DNA of 64,000 bases from Algoriphagus alkaliphilus (GTDB lineage: Bacteria > Bacteroidota > Bacteroidia > Cytophagales > Cyclobacteriaceae): contig NZ_FMXE01000005.1 of assembly GCF_900103735.1 (NCBI RefSeq), positions 62,001-126,000 on the forward strand, read 5' to 3'. A program made the position numbers and the translations under genes. Positions 53,545 through 61,370 of the stretch are shown here, in pieces; the stretch's first letter is position 1; each line of letters begins with the position of its first letter. The notes under the pieces were generated by a model. The model ran no database searches. It was not told the origin of the DNA and worked only from the letters and a program-made list of their open reading frames with translations.

Positions 53545-53904
53545 ATGGAAAAGGTAAATCTTGCTGATAAATTCTCCCGTTTCGACGATCATTGATCCCC
53601 AAAGATCGTCGGTGAGCTCAACCACCAGCACGTCAAACTGGTCAAGATCCAGGGTGAATTTGTCTGGCACAAGCATGATGCCGAAGACGAACTTTTCTTT
53701 GTGACCAAAGGATCACTAAAAATGGAATTTCGGGACAAGACAATTACCATTGAAGAAAATGAATTCCTGATTGTCCCTAGAGGTGTTGAACATCGACCTG
53801 TCGCAATCGAAGAAGTTTGGCTAATGCTTTTTGAGCCTGCGTCTACTCTGAATACCGGTGACACAGCGAGCGACTTGACAAAAAAGGAACTCGACTGGAT
53901 TTAG
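53545..53904 (+). pseudogene. cupin-domain gene with in-frame TGA
   Basis: A single frame of 119 codons has a cupin body: EFVWHKHDAEDELFFVTKG (metal ligands His, His, Glu) and VPRGVEHRPVAIEEVWLMLFEP. Codon 17 is TGA in FSRFDDH-stop-SPKIVGELN; related cupins carry Trp at this place (recalled family pattern), so TGG to TGA is the likely change. No start lies between the TGA and the first metal ligands except GTG codons after them. The product would lack the cupin front. It could be a pseudogene or a sequence error. Confidence 0.7.
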
Positions 53905-53909
53905 ATTTG

Positions 53910-53937
53910 AAAAAGCTGTTTAAGGACAGCTTTTTTT
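53910..53937 (+). terminator. intrinsic terminator after cupin gene
   Basis: A 10-bp stem AAAAAGCTGT / ACAGCTTTTT with a 6-nt loop is followed by T residues. Confidence 0.75.
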
Positions 53938-53996
53938 GTTTTTGGGAAAATAAAATATCTATCAAATTTTCAGTATAGAACTTTTCCGTTTGTATT

Positions 53997-54004
53997 TATT
54001 TTTG
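53997..54004 (+). promoter_or_regulatory. possible -7 element of the TPR lipoprotein gene
   Basis: TATTTTTG fits TAnnTTTG and ends 11 nt before the ATG. No clear -33 TTG is seen. Confidence 0.4.
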
Positions 54005-54015
54005 TTTATTTCGTT

Positions 54016-54816
54016 ATGAAACGACCAGCTCATATACTTACGATACTTTCATCTATTTTTTTGCTTTTTTCCTGTTCTGCCAATCCGGCAGAGATAGAAG
54101 CGCTCTTCATATCTGAAAAATATGAAGAGACCATATCCGAGATCAGCCGCAGACTTTTTTTCCATGTCACTGATGTCAAATCTTTACACATGCGAGCGCG
54201 ATCCTATGAAGAATTAAAGCGTTATGATGAGGCGATGAAAGATTACGATCGGATCATTTCCATTGATCCCAATTATGCCCAAGCTCATGCGGGGATCGGA
54301 AAAATACTTTTTGATAAAAAACAATACTCACAGGCTGAATTATACATTTTGAGGGCTTCCAGTATTGATCCCGAAAACTTTGAAATACTTTACCTAGCCG
54401 GACGCTGCGAGTTAATGTTGGAGAAATGGGATAAAGCAGAGCGTTTTCTAAAGCTGGCTGAAAAAATGAACCCTGATTTTCCACAGACTTATTTCTATAC
54501 CGGTATGGCAAGAGCAAATAAGGGAGCAGTGGAAGAGGCTGCTGTTTCATTTAATTCATACGTTCAAAAAGAACCCGACAATTTGATCGCAAGATATAAT
54601 CGAGGGTTTGCCATGATGAAATTAGGCTATATCCCTTATGCACTGGAGGATTTTGATTTTGTCCTCAAACAGAATCCCAAGCATACAGAAGCTCTAGGAA
54701 AAAAAGGCATCTGCCTTGCCCTAATGGGAAATCCCGAGGGATGTCAGCTGATCCAGGAAGCCGCCAAAAAAGGAAGCGATTACGCAAGTAGCAAAATGAC
54801 GGAAATTTGCTCTTAA
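54016..54816 (+). CDS. TPR-repeat lipoprotein
   Basis: This 266-aa protein has a lipoprotein signal with lipobox LLFSC (Cys20). About six tetratricopeptide repeats follow (SLHMRARSYEELKRYDEAMKDYDRIISIDP and AQAHAGIGKILFDKKQYSQAELYILRASSIDP are clear examples). TPR lipoproteins of this size act in envelope assembly or as scaffold parts; a specific partner is not indicated by the neighbours. It has its own -7 element and a terminator upstream, so it is monocistronic. Confidence 0.85.
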   Translation: MKRPAHILTILSSIFLLFSCSANPAEIEALFISEKYEETISEISRRLFFHVTDVKSLHMRARSYEELKRYDEAMKDYDRIISIDPNYAQAHAGIGKILFDKKQYSQAELYILRASSIDPENFEILYLAGRCELMLEKWDKAERFLKLAEKMNPDFPQTYFYTGMARANKGAVEEAAVSFNSYVQKEPDNLIARYNRGFAMMKLGYIPYALEDFDFVLKQNPKHTEALGKKGICLALMGNPEGCQLIQEAAKKGSDYASSKMTEICS

Positions 54817-54827
54817 CCTATTTTTTT

Positions 54828-55254
54828 TGCCACAGTGAGTGTCCGCACTCACTGAAGTTATGTTTCATTGGTATGAGGGATTTTGCCGAGCGATAAGCAA
54901 AACGTGAGTGATGACACTCACGTTGGCGAAATGAAAATGTATTACAGATCGTGCCTTCAGCACTCCAATAATTCCCATTTAATGTAAACCCAGAATTGCA
55001 TACTGGGCTTTCACTGAACATGCCTTTGGCATTACCTTCCGCTTTCAAAACGCCACAGGTTCTCAAAAGAAATCTGCGTTCATCAGCGACTCTTTCAGCG
55101 CAAATCTGCGGGACACAAGAATTCTTCGCCACAGTGAGTACCCCCACTCCCTGTATTCCTGTTTCAATGAAGTGAGGTATTATATAAGTTGTTGCTTGGA
55201 AAAAAAGTAATGCACCTTTTCCTCTGAGGACTCTGTGGTTAAATTCCAATCGAC
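54828..55254. repeat. composite repeat-rich noncoding DNA
   Basis: This stretch has no credible gene. It begins with a CACAGTGAGT unit repeated at 54831 and 55131 (about 50 bp each, imperfect). It contains palindromes CAGTGAGTG-TCCG-CACTCACTG (54833-54854) and CGTGAGTG-ATGA-CACTCACG (54903-54922). It then has a chain of small hairpins: GTGC-CTTCA-GCAC (54951-54963), CCCAG...CTGGG (54989-55007) and ATGCC-TTT-GGCAT (55020-55032). Such hairpin strings are REP-like. Confidence 0.6.
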
Positions 55255-56148
55255 CTAATCCAAAAGCCGCTCTTTCAAGGCCGCTTTGTAGTTCGGTATC
55301 GCCTTTTCTGAAAGTGCCAAAAACAAGTAAGGTTCGATCAGTTCCAGTTCCATCAGATGGAAGACCCCATCAATCTCCACCCCATCTACTCTTCCATACA
55401 GGGTATCTGGGGCAAAGGTATCCATCAACTTCTGACAGGAATCCAGCATTTCAGGAGTTGGATCAATGACTTGAATCGTCCCTCCAAAGTAATGCTGCAC
55501 CCGAAAATCTGATTTTGCCGGAGTCTTAAGTACCGCATGGGAAAATTTTCCATTGAAAAATAGTAAGGAGTACTCTCCCACCTCAGCTACTTCCAGAACA
55601 AAAGGCTGAACCAGAAAATCTTCTGCCTGAAGCAGTTCTTCGAGCTTTTGAGTGTAATTATCCCATTCGGAAAGCTGGATTTTGAGCGTATTCTTTGCTC
55701 CGCCACTGACTAGTGGTTTGACTACAACGGTTTCGGAATGAATCTTTGCCCGAATCAGGTTCAGATCAGGTTTTGACTCTGCTTCTAAGATCAACCCAGA
55801 AATCACCGGAAATCCCCTACTTTCAATTTCAAGTAAATACTCCTTGGAAGAATTCCATAAAATGGTGTCCAGCGAATTCCAAACTGGGATATTCAGCAAT
55901 TTCATCCGTTCCATCCAGTCCAAAAATTCCGGATAGTAATCAAAGTAATCCCACACCGATTTGATCAGCAGGCAGGAAAAACTTTCCCACTTCACATCGG
56001 GATCGGACCAAATGGCAATTTCGTGTGAGATCCCGAGTTCAGTCAAAACCTCAGACAGAATCTTGTCCTCATCGACTGTTGAGACATCATAGGCTCCGAT
56101 TGAAAAATAACTGACGATTGCTATGTGTCGAGGTTTTATTTGTGTCAT
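55255..56148 (-). CDS. ATP-grasp ligase-like protein
   Basis: This 297-aa protein has an ATP-grasp fold: VVVKPLVSGGAKNT with ATP lysine, LVQPFVLEV, YSLLFFNGKFSHAVLKTP and YGRVDGVEI...HLMELELIEP, the usual metal-binding Glu region. No specific substrate motif is recognised. The segment SDFRVQHYFGG resembles that in D-cycloserine synthetase DcsG and similar ATP-grasp enzymes, which join an amine and a carboxylate. The gene has no clear operon partner and is followed downstream by repeat DNA. The function is unknown. Confidence 0.78.
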   Translation of the reverse strand: MTQIKPRHIAIVSYFSIGAYDVSTVDEDKILSEVLTELGISHEIAIWSDPDVKWESFSCLLIKSVWDYFDYYPEFLDWMERMKLLNIPVWNSLDTILWNSSKEYLLEIESRGFPVISGLILEAESKPDLNLIRAKIHSETVVVKPLVSGGAKNTLKIQLSEWDNYTQKLEELLQAEDFLVQPFVLEVAEVGEYSLLFFNGKFSHAVLKTPAKSDFRVQHYFGGTIQVIDPTPEMLDSCQKLMDTFAPDTLYGRVDGVEIDGVFHLMELELIEPYLFLALSEKAIPNYKAALKERLLD

Positions 56149-56193
56149 TTGGTAAGGAATTGGATAAGGTAATATTGCCTAAAAGGATAGTCG

Positions 56194-56295
56194 TCAACAA
56201 GTCACTATGTTTTGTTTGAATTTAGGCCAATACTCCAAGGTTCCTATCAATTGAAGATCGGCTGTCTTAGTCCAAACTACTTTGCGTTCAGCCAT
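56194..56295 (-). pseudogene. truncated RelE/ParE-type toxin remnant
   Basis: The minus strand reads an ATG at 56295 giving 33 codons, MAERKVVWTKTADLQLIG and then TLEYWPKFK, before a stop. This front matches the beta1-alpha1 start of RelE/ParE family toxins (VVWTxxAxxxL). The usual 90-100 aa is lost. It starts inside the antitoxin gene, overlapping by 19 nt as in intact modules. Confidence 0.6.
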
Positions 56296-56519
56296 TCAAG
56301 ATTTCTTTTTTCAATTGCCTCTTGAGAAATAAGTCTACCATTAATAATATCCTCCTCACTCATTTCAAGCATGATTTTTTGCTCTGGAGTTAATGTTTTC
56401 TCACTGGATTTTTTTGAGTCATTTGAAATTATCCTGTCCAGAGATTCCAAAAAGTCTTTATTCTGAATCGAAAGAATTTTATCGATCAATCCATTTCTTA
56501 TGTTTTCAAGTGTCGCCAT
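56277..56519 (-). CDS. putative antitoxin, 80 aa (orphan)
   Basis: The ATG at 56519 gives an 80-aa acidic, helical protein (ATLENIRNGLIDKILSIQNKDFLESLDRII), followed by an SSEKTLTPEQKIMLEMSEEDIINGRLISQEAIEKRNLEWL tail. This is the pattern of small RelE/ParE-linked antitoxins. It directly precedes the toxin remnant, overlapping it, which fixes its likely role. With the toxin lost, it survives as an orphan antitoxin. An upstream in-frame start would add 17 residues. Confidence 0.7.
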   Translation of the reverse strand: MATLENIRNGLIDKILSIQNKDFLESLDRIISNDSKKSSEKTLTPEQKIMLEMSEEDIINGRLISQEAIEKRNLEWLNAK

Positions 56520-56660
56520 TTGTTGTTTTTCTAGATATCCCAAAAATCTGAAATGCGTTTGGTTTTTCAAATTGAAACAAAACTACCTTTTAATCAACTT
56601 TCACTTTAACCATTCTTCAAAAATCCATTCGAAATCTTACTTTTGAGCATCGATAGCACT

Positions 56661-57413
56661 ATGAACCACCAAAAACTCGTCATCATCCCAACTTTCAACG
56701 AACTGGAAAACATTCAGGAAATGGTTCAAACAGTCATGGCTTTGGAGGGAGATTTTTCACTTCTGATAATCGATGACGGTTCTCCGGACGGCACTGCGGC
56801 GGTGGTTAAATCCCTCCAATCAACCTATCCCGACCGTCTGCACCTATTGGAACGAAAGGGAAAGCTGGGTTTGGGTACCGCCTACATTACAGGGTTCAAA
56901 TGGGCATTGGCTCGATCATATGACTTTATCTTTGAGATGGACTGTGATTTTTCACATGATCCAAAAGATCTGATCCGGCTTTACGATACTGTAAAAGACA
57001 GAAATTATGATTTGGCGATCGGTTCCCGTTACATTACCGGTGTCAATGTCGTCAACTGGCCGATCGGTCGCGTGTTGATGTCCTACTTCGCCAGCGTCTA
57101 TGTCAAGTTCATCACAGGATTGCCCATCAAAGATGCCACAGCAGGTTTCAAATGCTATCACCGAAGTGTCTTGGAAGGAATCAAATTGGAAGAGGTGAAA
57201 TTTATCGGCTATGCCTTCCAGATTGAAATGAAATTCACCTCTTGGAAACTGGGATTCAAGATCATTGAAGTTCCGATCATTTTTACTGACCGAACAAAAG
57301 GAACCTCAAAAATGAGCTCTGGAATCTTCAAAGAAGCTGTTTTGGGCGTAATATGGATGAAAATCAAAAGCATTTTCTCTCCTTACGAACTTAATCGAAT
57401 CGGATTGACTTGA
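56661..57413 (+). CDS. GT2 polyprenol-phosphate glycosyltransferase (DPM1-like)
   Basis: This 250-aa family 2 transferase has the GT-A pattern: IIPTFNELENI, LLIIDDGSPDGT, FEMDCDFSHDP (metal site D-x-D), LAIGSRYITG, and the C-terminal EVPIIFTDRTKGTSKM. It matches dolichyl/polyprenyl-phosphate mannose synthases, which make a lipid-linked sugar. The start is ATG 56661. It overlaps the convergent permease gene by 23 nt. Confidence 0.88.
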   Translation: MNHQKLVIIPTFNELENIQEMVQTVMALEGDFSLLIIDDGSPDGTAAVVKSLQSTYPDRLHLLERKGKLGLGTAYITGFKWALARSYDFIFEMDCDFSHDPKDLIRLYDTVKDRNYDLAIGSRYITGVNVVNWPIGRVLMSYFASVYVKFITGLPIKDATAGFKCYHRSVLEGIKLEEVKFIGYAFQIEMKFTSWKLGFKIIEVPIIFTDRTKGTSKMSSGIFKEAVLGVIWMKIKSIFSPYELNRIGLT

Positions 57414-58608
57414 TCGGATCAACTTTGGAAATCACCAAAACAGGAATCCAAAGAACAATCGCTGTCAACAAAGTAATCCCGACATTCAGCCAAATGAATA
57501 CGGGCCAGTTCCACTCGATCGGCACATAACTCATGTAATAACTCGCTGCATCGAGTGGCACCAATCGGAATTGATCCTGCAAAAATCCGATTCCAAGACC
57601 GATAATATTTCCAAGAAACAATCCCCGTCCCAGTATTTTCATCCCGTTCCAAAAGAAAATTCGCCTGACCTGCGCGTTCCTTGCTCCCAGAGCCTTGAGT
57701 AATCCGATCATCTGAGTGCGCTCCATGATCAGAATAAAGAGAATCGCTCCCATGTTGAAAATTGCAACAAAGCCGATCAGGGAGATGAATACCACCACAT
57801 TGGTATCCAATAAGCTCAGCCAGTCAAAAATCTCCAGAAATCGCTCCCTACTATCAATGAGTTTTAGGTTGAGATCCATCTCCTTTTCAATCAGCGGAAA
57901 ATAAGCTGAAGCATTTTTGGGTTTGTCCACAAAAACCTCCAGACCACCTACTTGATCAGCACTCCAACCATTTAGATTTCGGATGGTTTGAAGCTCGCCG
58001 ATAACGATTTTTTCATCGAAATTTTCGAGGTACGTCTCAAAGATCCCCACTACCGCTACCCTTCTGAATCGGGGCGGGTCCTGCACGAAATACAGTGTCA
58101 CCTTATCTCCAACATTGAGCAAAAGCTTGTTAGCAATGAATTTACTCAGCAAAACTTCATTGCTCACTCCCGAATCCGGTAAATGAAGCATTCGGCCTTC
58201 AATCAGATAGTTGGCAAAAGAAAGTGTGTCAAAGTCTCTTCCCACCCCTTTTACCAAAACCCCTTCGACTTCCTCATCTCCTTTCATCAAGGCGGCTTTG
58301 TGGGCAAAAGACTGGATTTTCGTTAGAAAAGGAAGCTTCTTGGAGTTTTGGAGAAATTCAGAATTGAGCGAAAAAGGTGCTTCCTCGAAGGCATTACTCA
58401 TCTGAAATCGCTGCACCTGAAAGTGTCCGGTAAAGCCAAAAACACGTTGGGATACATTATCCTGAAACCCACCCAACACCATGATCGCCAAAATGGAAAC
58501 ACCAAGGCCCAAGGCCAGACTTCCTACCGCAATCCGGTGAATGGTCCCCGAAAATCCTCCGGCCTGTCTGAAACTGATTCTTTTGGCAATGAAATAGGAA
58601 AGGTTCAA
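57391..58608 (-). CDS. ABC transporter permease, LolC/LolE (FtsX/MacB) type
   Basis: This 405-aa protein has one N-terminal span (about 22-45), a large periplasmic MacB-PCD domain (about 50-265), then three spans (about 278-300, 325-350 and 370-395), with a short C-terminus PIKSIRFD. The front NLSYFIAKRISF and FSGTIHRIAVGSLALGLGVSILAIM fit LolC/LolE-type permeases, which extract lipoproteins from the inner membrane. The ATPase gene is not beside it. It is convergent to the GT2 gene. Confidence 0.82.
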   Translation of the reverse strand: MNLSYFIAKRISFRQAGGFSGTIHRIAVGSLALGLGVSILAIMVLGGFQDNVSQRVFGFTGHFQVQRFQMSNAFEEAPFSLNSEFLQNSKKLPFLTKIQSFAHKAALMKGDEEVEGVLVKGVGRDFDTLSFANYLIEGRMLHLPDSGVSNEVLLSKFIANKLLLNVGDKVTLYFVQDPPRFRRVAVVGIFETYLENFDEKIVIGELQTIRNLNGWSADQVGGLEVFVDKPKNASAYFPLIEKEMDLNLKLIDSRERFLEIFDWLSLLDTNVVVFISLIGFVAIFNMGAILFILIMERTQMIGLLKALGARNAQVRRIFFWNGMKILGRGLFLGNIIGLGIGFLQDQFRLVPLDAASYYMSYVPIEWNWPVFIWLNVGITLLTAIVLWIPVLVISKVDPIKSIRFD

Positions 58609-58678
58609 AAAGGAGCTTTTTTAGGTTCAAAACTTGTTAAACTATCTCGAATCACCAGCGTGCATTCCGGGATTGGCC

Positions 58679-58769
58679 GTCCACGGTCGACGGTCAACTG
58701 TCGACCGTGGACGATTATCCGCCGAACCTCAATCAATCCTGAATCTGCTAGCATAGGAGCGGATAATCC
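58679..58769. repeat. palindromic GTCCAC repeat with TATCCGC inverted flank
   Basis: A perfect 13-bp palindrome GTCCACGGTCGAC / GTCGACCGTGGAC (58679-58691 and 58700-58712) has an 8-nt loop. Just after it, a GATTATCCGC (58712-58721) is matched by GCGGATAATC (58759-58768) across a 37-nt gap. The MITE has the same arrangement (TATCCGC, 37 nt, GCGGATA). It lies between divergent lolC-like and DUF1343 genes. Confidence 0.65.
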
Positions 58770-58802
58770 TTTTAATTTGTTCAGAAATCCCCGCAAAATA
58801 GC

Positions 58803-59984
58803 ATGAAGCAAACGAAAAATTCATTCCTTATTTACTTTTTGGCATTTTCTCTCACGTTATGTGCTACTCCGGCCACTTTTTCCCAACAACCCATCTTGAC
58901 AGGTGCCGAGCGTTCGGAGCTTTATCTCCCACTTTTGGAAGGGAAAAGAGTCGGCTTTGTCGGCAACCAAACCAGCATCATGCCTCAGTCGGCAAACAAG
59001 CACGTGGTGGATTTTCTCTTGGAAAAAGGCGTGCAGGTAAAAAAAGTATTCGTGCCCGAGCATGGATTTCGGGGCACCGCGGATGCAGGAGAGAAAGTCG
59101 ATAACAGCGTCGACCAAAAGACAGGTTTGCCAATTATCTCGCTCTATGGGAATAATAAAAAACCCTCAGCTGCGCAGATCGCAGATTTGGATGTGGTGAT
59201 TTTTGACTTGCAGGATGTCGGGACCCGCTTTTTCACCTACATCAGCACGATGCATTATGTGATGGAAGCCTGTGCCGAGCAAGGTAAGAAGGTCATCATC
59301 TTTGACCGTCCCAACCCGAATGGAAGCTACATCGACGGACCGATGATGAAGCCGGGATTTGAATCCTTTGTAGGAATGCACAATATACCGATTGTCCATG
59401 GGTTGACCGTCGGGGAGCTGGCCAAGATGATCAATGGAGAAAAATGGCTGAAAGGCGGTTTGACCGTAGATCTCGAGGTGATTCCCGTCTCCAATTGGAC
59501 ACATGACATGGCTTACAGCCTTCCTGTAAAACCGTCTCCAAACCTCCCGAATGACCTTGCCATCAAGTTGTATCCAAGCATGTGCTTTTTTGAAGGCACG
59601 GTAGTTTCGCTGGGTCGCGGAACCCTTTACCCATTTCAGGTGTACGGCTATCCTGATCCGAAATTTGGCGATTTCCAGTTTACCCCTGTCAGCATCGATG
59701 GCATGTCGAAGACTCCACCCCTTCAGGACAAACTCTGCTACGGCAGAGACCTCAGGGGAGAGTCAATGGATCACCAATTTACCCTTGAATACTTGCTCGA
59801 AGCCTACACTAAATCGGGCATGAGGGAGAAGTTTTTCAATAATTTCTTCAATACGCTTGCAGGCACGGATGAATTGAAAAAACAGATTCTTGCCGGAAAG
59901 ACAGAGGCTGAAATTCGTGAAAGCTGGAAAGCTGGGTTGGAGGAGTACAAAGGAAAAAGGGAGAAGTATTTGATTTATAAGTGA
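58803..59984 (+). CDS. DUF1343 protein, NamZ-like exo-N-acetylmuramidase
   Basis: This 393-aa protein has a signal peptide (about 1-28, ending TFSQ). The DUF1343 body is clear: RVGFVGNQTSI, FVPEHGFRG, DLQDVGTRFFTYISTM, IFDRPNPNG and PSPNLPN, with the SLGRGT block. In other bacteria this family includes NamZ (GH171), which cleaves terminal N-acetylmuramic acid from peptidoglycan fragments. It should act in the periplasm in wall recycling. It is divergent from the permease gene across a palindromic repeat. Confidence 0.85.
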   Translation: MKQTKNSFLIYFLAFSLTLCATPATFSQQPILTGAERSELYLPLLEGKRVGFVGNQTSIMPQSANKHVVDFLLEKGVQVKKVFVPEHGFRGTADAGEKVDNSVDQKTGLPIISLYGNNKKPSAAQIADLDVVIFDLQDVGTRFFTYISTMHYVMEACAEQGKKVIIFDRPNPNGSYIDGPMMKPGFESFVGMHNIPIVHGLTVGELAKMINGEKWLKGGLTVDLEVIPVSNWTHDMAYSLPVKPSPNLPNDLAIKLYPSMCFFEGTVVSLGRGTLYPFQVYGYPDPKFGDFQFTPVSIDGMSKTPPLQDKLCYGRDLRGESMDHQFTLEYLLEAYTKSGMREKFFNNFFNTLAGTDELKKQILAGKTEAEIRESWKAGLEEYKGKREKYLIYK

Positions 59985-60056
59985 TTTGAAATTTGATGTT
60001 CGAGATTTGAGACAACGAATTTCAAATCTCAAATCCGAAATCCCATATCTTTCCCC
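59985..60056. repeat. AT-rich self-complementary repeat upstream of the BRO-N fragment
   Basis: The stretch has GAGATTTGA (60002-60010) / TCAAATCTC (60022-60030) as a 9-bp hairpin inside a longer ATTTGAAATTTGA-type repeat. A similar motif (TCTCGAAT units) runs through 60294-60361, at the end of the BRO-N frame. Confidence 0.55.
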
Positions 60057-60362
60057 ATGATAGATTCCCGAAAAATATCCATCCGGTTTTTTGATGACAG
60101 GGAAGTTCGTGCGCTTTGGGATGAGACAAGTGCCAAATGGTGGTTTTCGGTGTTGGATATCATTGCTGTACTCACCAATCAGGATGACTACAGCAAAACC
60201 CGCAACTATTGGAAATACCTCAAAGCCAAACTGAAGAAAGAAGGAAATCAGTTGGTTAGTGCTACTACCCAACTGAAATTATTAGCACTGCTCGAATCTC
60301 GAATATCAAATCTCGAATCTCGAATTTTAAATATCGAACACCGAACATCGAATGTCGAATAA
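60057..60362 (+). pseudogene. BRO-N domain fragment
   Basis: This 101-codon frame begins like BRO family N-terminal proteins: ISIRFFDDREVRALWDE, WWFSVLDIIAVLTNQDDY and RNYWKYLKAKLKKEG. It stops matching after QLKLLA. The rest, LLALLESRISNLESRILN, is translated from the TCTCGAAT repeat DNA and is not a normal BRO tail. BRO-N domains occur in phage and mobile-element genes and may bind DNA. It is a broken, transferred piece and overlaps the start of fmt by 11 nt. Confidence 0.65.
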
Positions 60363-61293
60363 AGAAGTAATCGAAAAAAAACTCCGAATCATTTACATGG
60401 GCACGCCGGAATTTGCGGTGCCGGCATTGGAAAAATTGGTGGAAGCAGGTTGGAATGTGGTCGGTGTCATTACCGCACCAGACAAACCACAAGGCCGAGG
60501 ACAAAAACTCGTAGGTTCGCCCGTCAAGCAAGCCGCTGAAAAGCTCGGATTCCATATTCTTCAACCCACAAATCTTAAAAACCCGGAATTTCAGCAGGAA
60601 TTAAAGGATTTGAGAGCCGACCTTCAGATTGTAGTGGCTTTCCGGATGCTTCCTGAGGCCGTATGGAACATGCCTCCTTTGGGTACGTTCAACCTTCACG
60701 CTTCCCTCCTTCCCGACTATCGGGGTGCCGCTCCGATCAATTGGGCCATCATCAATGGGGAAAAAGAAACCGGAGTAACAACCTTTTTTCTCAAGCATGA
60801 GATCGATACCGGAAGTATCATTTTCCAGGAAAAAGTCCCAATTCTACCCGAAGACGATCTGGGAACCGTCTATGAAAAACTGATGACTATCGGAGCTGAT
60901 TTGGTGGTCAAAACTGTAGAAGCTATTTCCAAAGAGGAAGTAAATCCCAGCGTTCAGGACGAATCCAAAGCGCAGCACCATGCCCCGAAAATCTTTAAAG
61001 AAACCTGCAAAATAGATTGGACACATGCTGCAGAGTCAATTCATAATTTGGTGCGTGGACTTTCACCCTATCCTGCGGCCTGGACGGAATTCCAGAACAA
61101 AACGTGTAAGATTTTTAAAACTGCCTTTTCTGAGAAGAACCTAGAGGGAAAAACCCCCGGCCAATGGGGATCTGACGGAAAAACCTTCCTTAAGTTCCAA
61201 ACCGGTAAGGGAACTTTGGAAGTTTTGGAACTCCAAATCGAAGGAAAAAAACGAATGAAAACAGAGGAATTACTCAGAGGGCTTAAACTTTAA
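60352..61293 (+). CDS. fmt: methionyl-tRNA formyltransferase
   Basis: This 313-aa enzyme formylates Met-tRNA(fMet). The N-terminal formyl-transfer domain has RIIYMGTPEFAVPALEKL, and the catalytic block FNLHASLLPDYRGAAPINWAIINGE (Asn and His) with the following Asp region are in order. The C-terminal domain that binds tRNA is intact (IHNLVRGLSPYPAAW). Its ATG at 60352 lies within repeat DNA; an inner start near 60397 (MGTPEF) would give a shorter but still family-like product. Confidence 0.92.
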   Translation: MSNKEVIEKKLRIIYMGTPEFAVPALEKLVEAGWNVVGVITAPDKPQGRGQKLVGSPVKQAAEKLGFHILQPTNLKNPEFQQELKDLRADLQIVVAFRMLPEAVWNMPPLGTFNLHASLLPDYRGAAPINWAIINGEKETGVTTFFLKHEIDTGSIIFQEKVPILPEDDLGTVYEKLMTIGADLVVKTVEAISKEEVNPSVQDESKAQHHAPKIFKETCKIDWTHAAESIHNLVRGLSPYPAAWTEFQNKTCKIFKTAFSEKNLEGKTPGQWGSDGKTFLKFQTGKGTLEVLELQIEGKKRMKTEELLRGLKL

Positions 61294-61370
61294 GCCCCTT
61301 TTTAATGAGTTTTTATTTTTCATCTAATTCATTTTTAGGAAATTAGGACACACTTTTAAACTCAACGATC

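Noticed and set aside
53545-53904. TGA recoded as Trp or selenocysteine
   Set aside because: Other genes in the window use TGA as a normal stop, and no selenocysteine insertion structure was noted; a lesion or error is simpler.
54818-55249. 143-codon minus-strand open frame
   Set aside because: It spans palindromes and imperfect repeats, its translation has no fold or family signal, and it lacks codon-use support; the stretch is better read as noncoding repeat DNA.
59763-60272. 169-codon minus-strand open frame
   Set aside because: It lies opposite the DUF1343 C-terminus and the BRO-N piece, crosses the AT repeat and has no family features.
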